Source: a virus | Length of the DNA: 28,651 nucleotides | Strand: one strand, 5' to 3' | IMG/VR virus record: IMGVR_UViG_3300021962_004831 | Location: 1-28,651 of that record | Part shown: piece after piece, positions 20,718-27,876 of the stretch | Numbering within the stretch: the first letter of the stretch is position 1 | How the letters are laid out: every line of letters begins with the position of its first letter | Notes under the pieces: model-generated | Told to the model about the DNA's origin: nothing | What the model saw: only the letters and a program-made list of their open reading frames with translations | Databases searched by the model: none | Translations under genes and position numbers: made by a program

Positions 20718-21917
20718 ATGTTTAGATTCAAACAATACCTCATTGAGGCAACAGACGAAGATAAGTTGGCACACCTTGAACACGTTGAGGACCATGCTGT
20801 CCACGGTGGTTCTAAGGGGTTCGCTCATGCCTTTCATACACTAAACGGTGTACATGATGTGCTGATGGGTAAGAAAGGCGGCACTAAGGTTACTATGAAA
20901 TATGATGGTAGCCCCTCGGTAATATTCGGTCATCACCCTGAAACAGGTAAGTTTTTTGTAGGCACTAAGGGTGTATTCAACAAAAAACCTAAGATAGCAC
21001 ATACTCCTGAAGATATAGAAAACCATTACGGGCATTCACCAGGCTTAAAACAAAAAATGCACGCTGCCTTAGAACACTTGCCTAAGATTATGCCTGACAA
21101 AGGTATCTATCAAGCAGACATTATGCACACACCCGCTGATCTAAAACACGAAGGTCACAGAATATCACATAGGACACAGCTTATCACATATCATCACAAA
21201 CCTAACTCAGAGGAAGCACGTAAGGCTACGAACTCTCAGATAGGTGTTGCTGTACACACAGCTTACGATGGCAAAACATTACAGGATATGAAAGTTAGAC
21301 AAGCACACGTACCTGAAATGAAAGACCACGAACACGTACACCAGTTTCCTATGTTCCATCAAATGGAACACGTATCATTCACACAGGATCAACAGAAACA
21401 ATACAAACAACACATGGCAAACGCTATGGAAGCCTATAAGAAGGCACCTAAAGAAGCGTTTGACCATGTACAAGCACATGAAATTAAACACGATGGGAAG
21501 GCTACAGCAGTAGCAGCATATCTAAACAAAACTGTACGGGACGGTAGCACACCCTCACACAAAGGTATGGTTGATCATTTGAAAGCAGACTATGCTAAGA
21601 AAGCAGCGAGTGTGAAAACCGAAGTTGCTCAACAGAGACACATAGACGCAGGCAAGAAACACGTTGCGGGACTTAACAAAGAACATCTAACACACGTTTT
21701 AGGTGTACACGGACACTTACAAAAAGCAAAGAATACATTGACTGACGCATTTAACTCACACCACCTACATGGGCATGAGTTTGATGGTGAACCTACAAAC
21801 CCTGAAGGTTATGTTGTGCATCACAATGGCAGACCTTCTAAGTTTGTGTTGAGGCATGAGTTTAGTAAGATGAACTTTGCAGCAAGCGAAATGAGGAAGA
21901 AAGGTGCAGCATCTTAA
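20718..21917 (+). CDS. Ligase-like nucleotidyltransferase with capsid-targeting-like N-terminus
   Basis: 399 residues, His- and Lys-rich. The N-terminus MFRFKQYLIEATDE resembles the T4 capsid-targeting peptide (MKTYQEFIAEA). LIE-A fits the gp21 protease site. Residues 61-64 are KYDG, matching motif I (KxDG) of DNA/RNA ligases, followed by a GTKGVFNKK segment like motif Ia, GIYQADIM (129-136) at the motif III position, EGYVV (363-367) like motif IV and KFV (375-377) like motif V. If correct, Lys61 would carry AMP. A marine-phage hypothetical family with this pattern is known to me only as uncharacterised. Late promoter, no Shine-Dalgarno. Activity is inferred, not shown. Confidence 0.6.
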   Translation: MFRFKQYLIEATDEDKLAHLEHVEDHAVHGGSKGFAHAFHTLNGVHDVLMGKKGGTKVTMKYDGSPSVIFGHHPETGKFFVGTKGVFNKKPKIAHTPEDIENHYGHSPGLKQKMHAALEHLPKIMPDKGIYQADIMHTPADLKHEGHRISHRTQLITYHHKPNSEEARKATNSQIGVAVHTAYDGKTLQDMKVRQAHVPEMKDHEHVHQFPMFHQMEHVSFTQDQQKQYKQHMANAMEAYKKAPKEAFDHVQAHEIKHDGKATAVAAYLNKTVRDGSTPSHKGMVDHLKADYAKKAASVKTEVAQQRHIDAGKKHVAGLNKEHLTHVLGVHGHLQKAKNTLTDAFNSHHLHGHEFDGEPTNPEGYVVHHNGRPSKFVLRHEFSKMNFAASEMRKKGAAS

Positions 21918-22101
21918 AGAAGTTGGCACAGGATATTGGGAACATTTTAGATATGCTATGTGGTTTAATTTAGTTGCTGTTGCGATAGTAGTGACAGGAA
22001 CAATACACGCGGTGTTTCCTTTTTTATTTGAAAAGACACCTTATATATTAGCAAAGTATATTGTACAAGAAGCAGACCGGAAATTTAAATTAAATGGCTA
22101 A
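21904..22101 (+). CDS. Small membrane protein, DUF6356-like
   Basis: 65 residues from GTG 21904, with a GAGGAAGAAAGG ribosome binding region; the first codons overlap the upstream gene. The HLKEVGTGYWEHFRYAMWF start, a hydrophobic segment at about 19-38 and the IHAVFPFLFE motif match a small phage/bacterial membrane protein group I associate with DUF6356. One membrane segment is clear. It is near the lysozyme, so a lysis-related role (holin or antiholin) is conceivable but unsupported. The stop overlaps the next ATG by 8 nt. Confidence 0.65.
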   Translation: MQHLKEVGTGYWEHFRYAMWFNLVAVAIVVTGTIHAVFPFLFEKTPYILAKYIVQEADRKFKLNG

Positions 22102-22732
22102 AGATCATATTGTATTCACATTTGGGAGAATGAATCCTCCTACTACAGGTCACAGCAAGCTGATTGACGCTGTACACAACCATGCCAAAGAGAATGGACA
22201 TGACCATCAGGTTATTGTTAGTCATTCCCAGGACAAGCACAAGAATCCTTTACATCAGGATCATAAATTAGAATACTTAAATCACATTCACCCCAACACA
22301 CATTTTGAGGCGTCCACAAAAGAACACCCACACTTTCTTGCACAGTTAAAAAAGTTTCATCAGCAAGGATACAAGCATGCTACTATGTTTGTCGGTTCGG
22401 ATCGTGTAAAAGACATGAAAGAACTTGCACATAAGTATAACGGACCAGACGGTGATTATCACTTTGACAGCCTGCATATCAAATCAGCGGGCAAAAGAGA
22501 CCCTGATGCGGAAGGCGTGGCAGGCATGAGCGGTACTAAGATGAGAGGCCACGCAGGAGACAACGACTTTGATAAATTTAGAGAAGGTTTACATGGGTCT
22601 GCTTCTGACCATCATGCCCGTAAGTTATTTAATGCCACACGAAATGGAATGGGTCTTAAAGAATCAAGTATGAGAATGTCGTTCGCTAAGTTTTTATCTG
22701 AAGGCATTGTAAGAGGATTTGTCAATGAATAG
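22094..22732 (+). CDS. NMNAT-like nucleotidyltransferase of marine T4-like phages
   Basis: 212 residues. The N-terminal FGRMNPPTTGHSKLI contains the TxGH nucleotidyltransferase motif (His20), and MSGTKMR (145-151) is the second signature (ISSTxxR-type). The fold is that of NMN/pantetheine adenylyltransferases. The protein is unusually His-rich. The C-terminus ends in SFAKFLSEGIVRGF, which looks like a capsid-targeting peptide with a gp21-type LSE-G site, although it is at the wrong end. It may therefore be a virion-associated enzyme. Substrate unknown. Overlaps lysozyme by 8 nt. Confidence 0.75.
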   Translation: MAKDHIVFTFGRMNPPTTGHSKLIDAVHNHAKENGHDHQVIVSHSQDKHKNPLHQDHKLEYLNHIHPNTHFEASTKEHPHFLAQLKKFHQQGYKHATMFVGSDRVKDMKELAHKYNGPDGDYHFDSLHIKSAGKRDPDAEGVAGMSGTKMRGHAGDNDFDKFREGLHGSASDHHARKLFNATRNGMGLKESSMRMSFAKFLSEGIVRGFVNE

Positions 22733-23189
22733 AGAAGCAGTTTACGAACAATTAAAAGAAGACGAAGGAGTCCGCTATGACATCTATCTCGACCACCTCG
22801 GTTATCCAACATTTGGAGTCGGTCACCTTATCAAAGAGAGTGACCCAGAACACGGACAACCAGTTGGAACAGCAGTCAGTGAAGAAAGAGTCCGTGAATG
22901 TTTCGAGGACGACCTCGGGACCGCAATTAGAGAGTGTAACCATTTATACGGAGAAGGGGACTTTGGAAACTACCCAGATGAGGTCCAACAAGTCCTGGTT
23001 AATATGATGTTTAACATGGGGCGTCCTCGCCTCTCTGGTTTCAAAAAGTTTAACGCTGCTATTGAAACACGAGATTGGTTGGAAGCAGCAAAAGAAGGAA
23101 GAGATAGCCGTTGGTACAAACAAGTTACTAACAGAGCTGAGAGATTAATGGTGAGATTGGAGCATTTAGCAAGTTTAGAAAGGAGTTGA
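22725..23189 (+). CDS. e: T4-type lysozyme (endolysin)
   Basis: 154 residues from ATG 22725 (AGAGG 8 nt upstream). The catalytic Glu14, Asp23 and Thr29 have the same spacing as Glu11, Asp20 and Thr26 of T4 lysozyme (LKEDEGVRYDIYLDHLGYPT), followed by FGVGHL. The VLVNMMFNMG, SGFKKF and SRWYKQVTNRAERL segments also match. It cleaves the glycan strands of peptidoglycan at lysis. There is no signal peptide, so release depends on a holin. It heads a cluster that ends with the spanin pair. Confidence 0.95.
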   Translation: MNREAVYEQLKEDEGVRYDIYLDHLGYPTFGVGHLIKESDPEHGQPVGTAVSEERVRECFEDDLGTAIRECNHLYGEGDFGNYPDEVQQVLVNMMFNMGRPRLSGFKKFNAAIETRDWLEAAKEGRDSRWYKQVTNRAERLMVRLEHLASLERS

Positions 23190-23191
23190 TT

Positions 23192-23404
23192 ATGAGAGAA
23201 GATATTTTAAACGCATCAAGGTTGCACTTTATGTCGCACATTGAGAAACACCGTATTAACGTAGAGAATTATCTCCGTAACGGTGTAGGCGTAGCAGAAC
23301 ACCCTGATATTATGGATAGCATTGAAAAAGAACTGGGCATTATGGCTGAGTACGAAGATAAATTAGAAATGTTAGATAGATATTTTGGAGAAGAAAATGG
23401 CTAA
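23192..23404 (+). CDS. Hypothetical small helical protein
   Basis: 70 residues from ATG 23192 (GGAG 6 nt upstream). It is almost entirely helical and acidic, with a pattern like HIEKHRINVENYLRNGVG followed by a long helix (SIEKELGIMAEYEDKLEML). Similar short proteins sit near DUF1353 genes in marine myophages. No function known. It overlaps the next gene by 8 nt. Confidence 0.7.
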   Translation: MREDILNASRLHFMSHIEKHRINVENYLRNGVGVAEHPDIMDSIEKELGIMAEYEDKLEMLDRYFGEENG

Positions 23405-23864
23405 ATTCAACAGATTGTTAGACGCCGACTTTCAACCTCCGAGAACTTGGATATTGGACCTGTCGTTGGCGTTTGATTCTGATGTTCTTAGCGAGACTGA
23501 AGCTAAAGCACTAAAACTTGTCGGTGCAAAATTAAATAAGAACAATAAAATCACTGTACCTAAGGGGTTCAAAACAGACTTAGCTTCTGTGCCTCGTGGT
23601 ATATGGTGGTTTATTGCACCCTTTGACGTAGCACGAGCAGGTGTTGTACATGATTACTTATACTATTGTATCCGTCAGTATCGAGCAGCTACAGGCGAAC
23701 AACAGGATGTTTGTTTAGTATCAGATGCTAAGCAGGCAGCAGACAAAGTGTTCAAAGAAGCAATGACGCTTTCAGAACACGTACCTGCATGGAAACAGTG
23801 GTTGGCACACAAAGCAGTTGTGTTGTTTGGACACAGCTCTATTGTACCAAGAGAAGAACTGTAA
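23397..23864 (+). CDS. DUF1353 family protein
   Basis: 155 residues from ATG 23397 (GGAG 8 nt upstream). The DUF1353 signature is clear: ITVPKGFKTDLASVPRGIWW, then the VVHDYLYY segment with conserved His and Asp, and a later DKVFKEAM helix. DUF1353 proteins occur in phage genomes, often beside lysis genes. Their role is not established, although the HD-containing motif suggests metal or catalytic function. It lies between the lysozyme and spanin genes, consistent with a lysis-associated protein. The next gene starts with GTG immediately after its stop. Confidence 0.85.
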   Translation: MAKFNRLLDADFQPPRTWILDLSLAFDSDVLSETEAKALKLVGAKLNKNNKITVPKGFKTDLASVPRGIWWFIAPFDVARAGVVHDYLYYCIRQYRAATGEQQDVCLVSDAKQAADKVFKEAMTLSEHVPAWKQWLAHKAVVLFGHSSIVPREEL

Positions 23865-24164
23865 GTGTGGTTTCTTGTTGTTCCATTACTTAGAGCCTGT
23901 GCCACTGGTGTCATAGGCTCAAGTTTTGGTAAGTGGTTTGCTACTACCAAAGCTGGTATCTGGTTTCAAAAGAAATTGGATAACTTTATGGAGTATTTGT
24001 CTTATAAATACGATATAGATATAGCAAAAAAAGAAGCAAAGTGGGTGAAACATTACCCTAAACTTGCAATAAAAATAGAAGAATTAGAAAACAGAATAAG
24101 CGAGTTGGAAAATGCAAACATTCAAAGAGTGGCTGGACGAAGAAAAACAAAGACTCGACCCTAA
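23865..24164 (+). CDS. Membrane-proximal coiled-coil protein
   Basis: 99 residues from GTG 23865, which follows the DUF1353 stop directly. A hydrophobic N-terminus (MWFLVVPLLRACATGVIGSS) could be a membrane segment or uncleaved signal. A basic amphipathic region and a short heptad-like helix (IKIEELENRISELEN) follow. The layout resembles small lysis proteins or spanin-like subunits, but the real spanin pair lies downstream. No family recognised. The last 53 nt overlap the next gene. Confidence 0.65.
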   Translation: MWFLVVPLLRACATGVIGSSFGKWFATTKAGIWFQKKLDNFMEYLSYKYDIDIAKKEAKWVKHYPKLAIKIEELENRISELENANIQRVAGRRKTKTRP

Positions 24165-24666
24165 GTGTTGGGACGGTTATAAGAAAAAGGGCACCAAAAT
24201 GAAAGGTGATACCCGTGTGAATAACTGTGTCAAAGAGGAAGAATTACAAGAAATAAAACAAAGTGATATAAACCAAGCTAAGAAAAGGCTTGAATTTGCT
24301 AAGGCGATGAGAAAAAAAGCACAAGAAAATGAAAAAGAACGTGCTGCTGTAAAATCATCATATGGTATCAAACCTTTGCCTCGATCTACACAATCTGTAC
24401 AGACAGAAGCCAAGGGTATGGAAGGCATGACTCAAGGCGGAGGTCATAAGCGACCTACTGACCAAGGCGCTGGTCTGACAAAGAAAGGTGTTGAGAAATA
24501 CCGCAGACAGAATCCTGGTAGTAAACTACAGACTGCTGTCACTACACCTCCCAGCAAGTTAAAGCCTGACAGTAAAGCAGCCAAGAGGCGCAAGTCTTTC
24601 TGTGCAAGGTCTCGTAGTTGGACAGGTGAAAGAGGCAAGGCAGCACGTAGAAGGTGGAACTGCTAA
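24112..24666 (+). CDS. Capsid-targeted-like basic protein, DUF6321-like C-terminus
   Basis: 184 residues. The N-terminus MQTFKEWLDEEKQ resembles the T4 internal-protein targeting peptide. A second module, CWDGYKKKGTKMKGDTRVNNC (about 19-39), is followed by a helical charged region. The C-terminal module has the GGGHKRPTDQGAGLTKKGVEKYRR start and the KRRKSFCARSRSW core that I associate with DUF6321 phage proteins. It is strongly basic, ending in RRRWNC. It is likely virion-associated or DNA-binding; the function is unknown. Ends with an overlap to the i-spanin ATG (TAATG). Confidence 0.7.
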   Translation: MQTFKEWLDEEKQRLDPKCWDGYKKKGTKMKGDTRVNNCVKEEELQEIKQSDINQAKKRLEFAKAMRKKAQENEKERAAVKSSYGIKPLPRSTQSVQTEAKGMEGMTQGGGHKRPTDQGAGLTKKGVEKYRRQNPGSKLQTAVTTPPSKLKPDSKAAKRRKSFCARSRSWTGERGKAARRRWNC

Positions 24667-25079
24667 TGGGAAAAATTGTTTTAGTATTGTTACTTTTAAT
24701 GGTTGGCATGGGATTCGTGGGGCGTTGGTATTACAATAACTCCCAGGAACAAATAGCACAGTTGAATCAGAACATTTCTACATTAAGAGCCAACCAAGCA
24801 CAGCTGGAAGAAGCTATTGCTACAAGTAACGAAACTATTGCAAGACAACAGGCAGATGCAGCACAGTTTTCAGCTGCCAATGACCAACTTAGGGCACAGT
24901 TAGTACAAGCAGAAGCGTATCAAGACGAGTTAGCTGGTAAGTTAGCAAGACATGATTTGACAAGACTTACACTACAACGTCCTGGCTTAATTGAAACAAG
25001 GGTAAATAATGCAACAGAAAGATTATTTAGGGAAATGGAAGGCCTTACTGGCGCTCCCAATCCTGCTACTTCTGAGTAG
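24666..25079 (+). CDS. Inner-membrane spanin (i-spanin, Rz-like)
   Basis: 137 residues from ATG 24666, which overlaps the upstream stop. An N-terminal hydrophobic anchor (IVLVLLLLMVGMGFVG, about 4-20) with a short cytoplasmic side is followed by a long Gln/Ala-rich coiled coil (about 28-105), as in Rz proteins. The o-spanin frame begins inside its 3' end, the classical overlapping Rz/Rz1 arrangement. Spanins bridge inner and outer membranes and fuse them after peptidoglycan is cut. There is little sequence identity to lambda Rz, so the call rests on topology and context. Confidence 0.8.
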   Translation: MGKIVLVLLLLMVGMGFVGRWYYNNSQEQIAQLNQNISTLRANQAQLEEAIATSNETIARQQADAAQFSAANDQLRAQLVQAEAYQDELAGKLARHDLTRLTLQRPGLIETRVNNATERLFREMEGLTGAPNPATSE

Positions 25080-25437
25080 CTGTACAAGTTTTAGCTTGTT
25101 TGGTAAAAAGGAACCAGTGGTTCCTGAACCTATTGTTGTGACAAAAACAGAGTATGCGTATAGAAACATACCCTTACAACCAAGACCTAAGCCTGTCACA
25201 CTATATGATATAGATTTTTATGCTGTAACAACAGAGAACCTTGATGAGTTCTTAGAAAGATTTGGTGAGGAGAATGGCGCTGTTGTATTCTTTGCAATCA
25301 GTGTTCCTGATTATGAGAACATAGCTCTTAACATGGGTGAGCTAAGAAGATTTATAGAGTCACAGAGTGCTATCATTCTGTATTACGAAGAAAACGTAAA
25401 CGTACAACCAGAGCAACCAGATGAAGAAGAAAACTAA
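25009..25437 (+). CDS. Outer-membrane lipoprotein spanin (o-spanin, Rz1-like)
   Basis: 142 residues, starting at ATG 25009 inside the i-spanin gene in another frame (71-nt overlap). A signal peptide ends in the lipobox LSSC with Cys25, and no Asp at +2, as expected for outer-membrane sorting. A proline-rich stretch (about 36-65) is followed by a folded domain (about 66-130) absent from short Rz1 proteins. It should pair with the i-spanin for outer membrane disruption. The host must therefore be Gram-negative. The 3' end overlaps the next gene by 17 nt. Confidence 0.8.
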   Translation: MQQKDYLGKWKALLALPILLLLSSCTSFSLFGKKEPVVPEPIVVTKTEYAYRNIPLQPRPKPVTLYDIDFYAVTTENLDEFLERFGEENGAVVFFAISVPDYENIALNMGELRRFIESQSAIILYYEENVNVQPEQPDEEEN

Positions 25438-27385
25438 CGAATCAGAATCGCTTGGTTTGATGGTCGCACGTAGGCGATCAGAACAAGTTAAAAGGGATTG
25501 GAGCAAATTGTCTCCCGATCAAAAACTTGCATCGCTGAGAAAAGATAGAGAAGATTTAAAGAAAAGAATGGCCGACCACGAAAAGTCAATGAAAGAAGGC
25601 AAGAATCATACTTGGAAGTCTGAAGGACACTATACAAAAGACGGTAAGGAATGGTCAGGCCCTCAGCACGCACACGATGGGCAAGTGATGACAGGCGAGA
25701 AGCACACTGCTGACAGTCAGAACCTATATCACTTCAAGGCACTATCACCCGAAGTGAAGAAAAAAGTATTAGAGAAAATGAAAATGGACGAGGGTATTGT
25801 CGATACCATTATGAAGTCCAAGACTCTGAACAAATCTAATTACAACATAGCTGCGAAAGAACTTGAAAAGAAAATGAAGAAGGATCCTTCAAAGTCAAAG
25901 ATGTCCCATGCACATGACGTAGCAAAGTATGTGAAGAATGTTGATGCACGTAAACTTGCTGCTGAGGATTATATAAAAGAAGAAGATAATATAACAACAG
26001 GACATCTCCACAAATTATACGCTACTAAAGATTTAGAAACTGCTAAAAAACACGCACATAATATAGTACATCATTGGAAAGAAACTTCTAAGAAAAAAAT
26101 TACTAAAGATAAAGCAGAGTTCCATCACCGTCAAATTGATAATCATAATTCTGTACATAAAGTACACAAACATATGACAGACTTATATTTGTCTGGACAG
26201 GGACACGGAGTAATAGGCAATAAGTATAGTACAAAGAAAAATGCTTATCGTGGCAGATTCCGTGATTCTGGACACGGGCCCACAGCAAAAAGAGCTCACG
26301 GGTCTATAACCCAAGAATTTGAAATGACAGGGTGTCCTCTGTTAGAAAAACTGTCACCTTCTGACGGTATCGGTAAGTACGTAAAAGATTTTAAAAAGTC
26401 AGATGCCCCACAGTTTAAAGGTGCATCAGCATCCAAGCGTAGAAAGATGGCAGTCGCTGCTTACTTAGGTGCCAAGCGTAAGAAGTTAGCAGAGGGCATG
26501 GCATATGATTCTACTATGGGTGTCATGGATAGAGGCCTACCTAAAGGCACAGAATACATGAAAGACAACACTCCTGGCGAAAGCACGAGTGAGTGTAAAT
26601 CATGTGAAGGTAGAGGTTGCTCACATTGTAACTACCGAGGCAGCATGAATAGAAAAATTGAAGCCCCGGTAAAATTTGCAGAAGAAACCGAAGCAGGCGA
26701 AACTAAAAAAAAGTATAGAGAGGACAATGCCGATGTAGCACCTGAGGCTGGCATTGTTCCTCTGTCAAAAGATGATATAGCAAACTTGTATGCTGAAATA
26801 GAAACCATGACATATGATGACATGGAAGAATATGGTTTCTTTGATGATGAAGATGATGAATATGATTCTACTATAGAGTGGGACGACTTTGATTTTGAAG
26901 ACGTTGATATAGTTGATACTGATTATAAAGTGACAACATCGGAAGGTGTAGAACATATCTTTACACTTGATGAAGTCCTTTCAGTACAAGGTAGACTGAA
27001 GCGTAGATTTGCTGCACGTAAGAATAGACAGAAACTTAAAGTAGCAAGAAACATTGCACTAAGACGAGGATCCTCACCTGATCGTTTGAAAAAGAGAGCG
27101 ACAAGAGGTGCTCGTTCTATGGTATACAAGCGACTACTCAAAGGTAGAGACAAATCATCAATGCCACCAGCAGAGAAGGCACGCTTTGAAAGACTTATCG
27201 TTATGTATCAACCCCTCATTCAGAGATTTGCACAAAGAATGTTACCTAAAATGCGTAAGATGGAAATTACACGCATGAAAAATAGAAGAGGAAAGGCTCC
27301 ACAGAAGTCTAAGAAGTATAAAGCATCAAAGCCAATAGCAAGAGCATCCTCACAGAAGGCGAAGAAATTTAAAGTGAAAAGATAA
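25421..27385 (+). CDS. Large modular basic protein, probable virion or internal protein
   Basis: 654 residues, built of distinct modules. An N-terminal charged helix region is followed by a HAHDGQ/HTADSQNLYHF segment, a His-rich helical part, and a basic block ending LAE-G (356-359), a good match to the T4 gp21 prohead-protease site. A zinc-binding-like CKSCEGRGCSHC comes next, then a strongly acidic stretch of about 45 residues, and a very basic C-terminal 150 residues with many Arg/Lys (helices such as RLKRRFAARKNRQKLK). The charge layout suggests DNA-condensing or head-internal protein that is processed. It lies in the late block, after the spanins. No single family recognised. Confidence 0.65.
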   Translation: MKKKTNESESLGLMVARRRSEQVKRDWSKLSPDQKLASLRKDREDLKKRMADHEKSMKEGKNHTWKSEGHYTKDGKEWSGPQHAHDGQVMTGEKHTADSQNLYHFKALSPEVKKKVLEKMKMDEGIVDTIMKSKTLNKSNYNIAAKELEKKMKKDPSKSKMSHAHDVAKYVKNVDARKLAAEDYIKEEDNITTGHLHKLYATKDLETAKKHAHNIVHHWKETSKKKITKDKAEFHHRQIDNHNSVHKVHKHMTDLYLSGQGHGVIGNKYSTKKNAYRGRFRDSGHGPTAKRAHGSITQEFEMTGCPLLEKLSPSDGIGKYVKDFKKSDAPQFKGASASKRRKMAVAAYLGAKRKKLAEGMAYDSTMGVMDRGLPKGTEYMKDNTPGESTSECKSCEGRGCSHCNYRGSMNRKIEAPVKFAEETEAGETKKKYREDNADVAPEAGIVPLSKDDIANLYAEIETMTYDDMEEYGFFDDEDDEYDSTIEWDDFDFEDVDIVDTDYKVTTSEGVEHIFTLDEVLSVQGRLKRRFAARKNRQKLKVARNIALRRGSSPDRLKKRATRGARSMVYKRLLKGRDKSSMPPAEKARFERLIVMYQPLIQRFAQRMLPKMRKMEITRMKNRRGKAPQKSKKYKASKPIARASSQKAKKFKVKR

Positions 27386-27876
27386 TGTCTACACCCTTGA
27401 TACTTGTTGATTATGATTTAGACATACAAAGAATGAAAGAAATTGCAGAGGAGGCATACCCCTCTGCAACCTTTTATACTGATGATAGATTTCCTGACGC
27501 TGACTTTAGTTGGTGGAAAATAGGAAAGTACGAACATCCAGATCTACAAAAGATTGCTGATGATTTTGGTATTGAATGTAATCCCAGATTCTATTGGCAG
27601 GAACCCCATTCATATCTCCCACCTCATGTTGATAACGGCACACAATGTTCACTGAACTTTGTGCTATCAGACGACCCAGCCCCAGTAAATATAGAAGGCC
27701 TTGACTATTATTACAAGGCAGCATTTCTTAATACCTCTCTCATGCACTCAGTTAAAACAGGCGACAAACCAAGATTGTTGTTAAAATTTTCCATATTTGA
27801 TACTCCTATAGAGGCAATAGGTTATAAATACAAGTATGGAAAGCAAAACAAAACAACGATTAGAACAGTTAGTTAG
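27385..27876 (+). CDS. 2OG-Fe(II) oxygenase-like protein
   Basis: 163 residues. The jelly-roll iron motif is visible: LPPHVDNGTQCSLNFVLS contains the HxD pair, and the distal MHSVKTGDKPRLLLKF gives the second His and an Arg that would bind 2-oxoglutarate. AFLNTSLMH fits the strand before the distal His. Aspartyl/prolyl-hydroxylase-like oxygenases of this size are widespread in marine T4-like phages. The substrate (protein, nucleotide or sugar) is unknown. The start overlaps the upstream stop (TAATG). A late promoter and the start of the next gene lie in its final 60 nt. Confidence 0.75.
   Translation: MSTPLILVDYDLDIQRMKEIAEEAYPSATFYTDDRFPDADFSWWKIGKYEHPDLQKIADDFGIECNPRFYWQEPHSYLPPHVDNGTQCSLNFVLSDDPAPVNIEGLDYYYKAAFLNTSLMHSVKTGDKPRLLLKFSIFDTPIEAIGYKYKYGKQNKTTIRTVS
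27823..27830 (+). promoter_or_regulatory. T4-type late promoter placed for a leaderless start
   Basis: Exact TATAAATA inside the oxygenase gene, starting 13 nt before ATG 27836, the same spacing as at 20705. The start site would fall on or next to the ATG. No Shine-Dalgarno is seen between the motif and the ATG. Confidence 0.55.

Noticed and set aside
24003-24010. TATAAATA inside the 23865 gene
   Set aside because: It is 102 nt before the next start, fully inside coding sequence (Tyr-Lys-Tyr codons), and no unit boundary lies here, so chance is as likely as function.
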